From: CAZVIK01 sp964627045
Lineage (GTDB): Bacteria > Acidobacteriota > Terriglobia > Bryobacterales > Bryobacteraceae
Assembly: GCA_964627045.1 (NCBI GenBank)
Contig: CAZVIK010000245.1
Span: 1-5,508 of the forward strand
DNA: 5,508 bases
Direction: 5' to 3'
Position numbers and translations under genes: made by a program. The stretch's first letter is position 1. Each line of letters opens with the position of its first letter. This document shows, one piece after another, positions 4,953 to 5,508 of this stretch. The notes beneath the pieces are model-generated. The model worked only from the letters and a program-made list of their open reading frames with translations, did no database searches and was not told where the DNA came from.

Positions 4953-5508
4953 CTAGCGCGTGCCGGGGTAGGGTGGAAAACTCCAGGCTCTGCCGTTACC
5001 GTCTGTTACAGAAACGCCGGCATCGTGTTTTCCTTCCAAGACTTTCGAGTACCCGATGCCGGCTTTGGCCTTGGATGCCCATGCGCGGAAAGACAAGCCC
5101 CATCCGAGTTCTTCGCCCGAGACGTCACCCTCCATGACTCCAAGTCTCACCTGGTCCCCGGCGCGGCCGCGCATGTGCAGGTAGGGACTTCCCGTATTCC
5201 CAAGGCGAACCCACAGGAGCGGTCTTTGGAAAGACTGCTTCGGCGTTCCGAACTCCATAGGCCCTTCCGTGCCATAGAACATCATCTCGGGGCTCCGGTC
5301 GCCAGTCGCAGCCCCAACCTGTAGTCGCCGCAGTCCGGTTCCGTCCAGGAAGACGATGTGCGTGCCTTTCGGTGTCGAGGCCGGGAGCTTCGGATCGTCA
5401 TCCGGTCCCCAGGTACTCAGCAGTCTGCCCGAAGCATCGACGATCTCAAAGCGTTGGGCCCGGATGGTCGTGGTGCGTGTCCCGATCCATCCGTGAAGTG
5501 CGCTGCCT
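4953..5508 (-). CDS. Hypothetical β-rich protein with repeated 'D-x-x-G' hairpin units (partial, N-terminus beyond right edge)
   Basis: The frame is open from the right edge to TAG at 4953, giving 184 visible C-terminal residues; the start is not in the window. The chain shows loosely repeated units of alternating hydrophobic residues with a turn: FEIVDASGRLLSTWG (20-34), IVFLDGTGLRRLQVG (51-65), VRLGNTGSPYLHMRG (100-114) with DQVRLGVMEGD (118-128), and AGVSVTDGNGRAWSF (163-177). This resembles proteins in Acidobacteriota and other phyla built of 'hhxxDxxGxxRxxhG' hairpins, whose function I do not know. An internal Met (MMFYGT, first base 5285) could be mistaken for the start, but the repeat pattern continues upstream of it to the edge, so the gene is longer. 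No signal peptide or membrane segment is visible in this part. It is separated from the methyltransferase operon by 325 bases and is probably transcribed independently. Confidence 0.7.
   Translation of the reverse strand, partial: GSALHGWIGTRTTTIRAQRFEIVDASGRLLSTWGPDDDPKLPASTPKGTHIVFLDGTGLRRLQVGAATGDRSPEMMFYGTEGPMEFGTPKQSFQRPLLWVRLGNTGSPYLHMRGRAGDQVRLGVMEGDVSGEELGWGLSFRAWASKAKAGIGYSKVLEGKHDAGVSVTDGNGRAWSFPPYPGTR

Noticed and set aside
1..5508. CRISPR array, tRNA, rRNA, insertion sequence or attachment site
   Set aside because: No regular direct repeats with spacers, cloverleaf pattern, rRNA segment, transposase or integrase coding was seen on either strand.

Overview
The window is GC-rich bacterial chromosome, tightly packed, with all six recognisable genes on the minus strand. 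Reading in transcription order (right to left) the layout is: the C-terminal part of a β-rich repeat protein cut by the right edge (4953 to beyond 5508); a 325-base spacer with hairpins and one copy of a dispersed repeat; a three-gene cluster of class I SAM methyltransferase, YraN-family protein and GalT-like nucleotidyltransferase (4627 to 2623); a short spacer with an operator-like array; a VapBC-type toxin-antitoxin pair (2488 to 1845); a 437-base spacer with a second copy of the dispersed repeat; and a secreted FecR/DUF6600-like protein cut by the left edge (1407 to before 1).

The host is probably an Acidobacteriota member of the Bryobacter/Solibacter type. This is an inference from the FecR/DUF6600 protein with its Trp/Tyr-rich region, the GC-rich genome, and intergenic hairpin repeats; no rRNA or other marker gene is present to prove it. 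Four of the five visible-start genes other than the secreted protein use GTG or TTG rather than ATG: vapB GTG, vapC TTG, galT TTG and yraN GTG. Only the methyltransferase and the secreted protein start with ATG.

The methyltransferase and yraN overlap by 4 bases (GTGA), and galT follows yraN after 41 bases with a perfect Shine-Dalgarno, so these three are likely co-transcribed. A functional link between them is not obvious. The GalT homologue carries an HSHSQ active-site motif and two CxxC pairs, and its C-terminal half looks more like the plant ADP-glucose phosphorylase branch than enterobacterial GalT, so its substrate should be treated as open.

The toxin-antitoxin pair is compact (4-base TTGA overlap). 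It has the most striking regulatory structure in the window: four 6-base half-sites in alternating orientation, spaced exactly 11 bases apart, covering the predicted -10 box and running into the antitoxin start codon. The antitoxin has no Shine-Dalgarno and may be translated from a leaderless message. I found no wholly new multi-gene system. The best leads are this operator array, the identity of the GalT-like enzyme, and the paired intergenic repeats.
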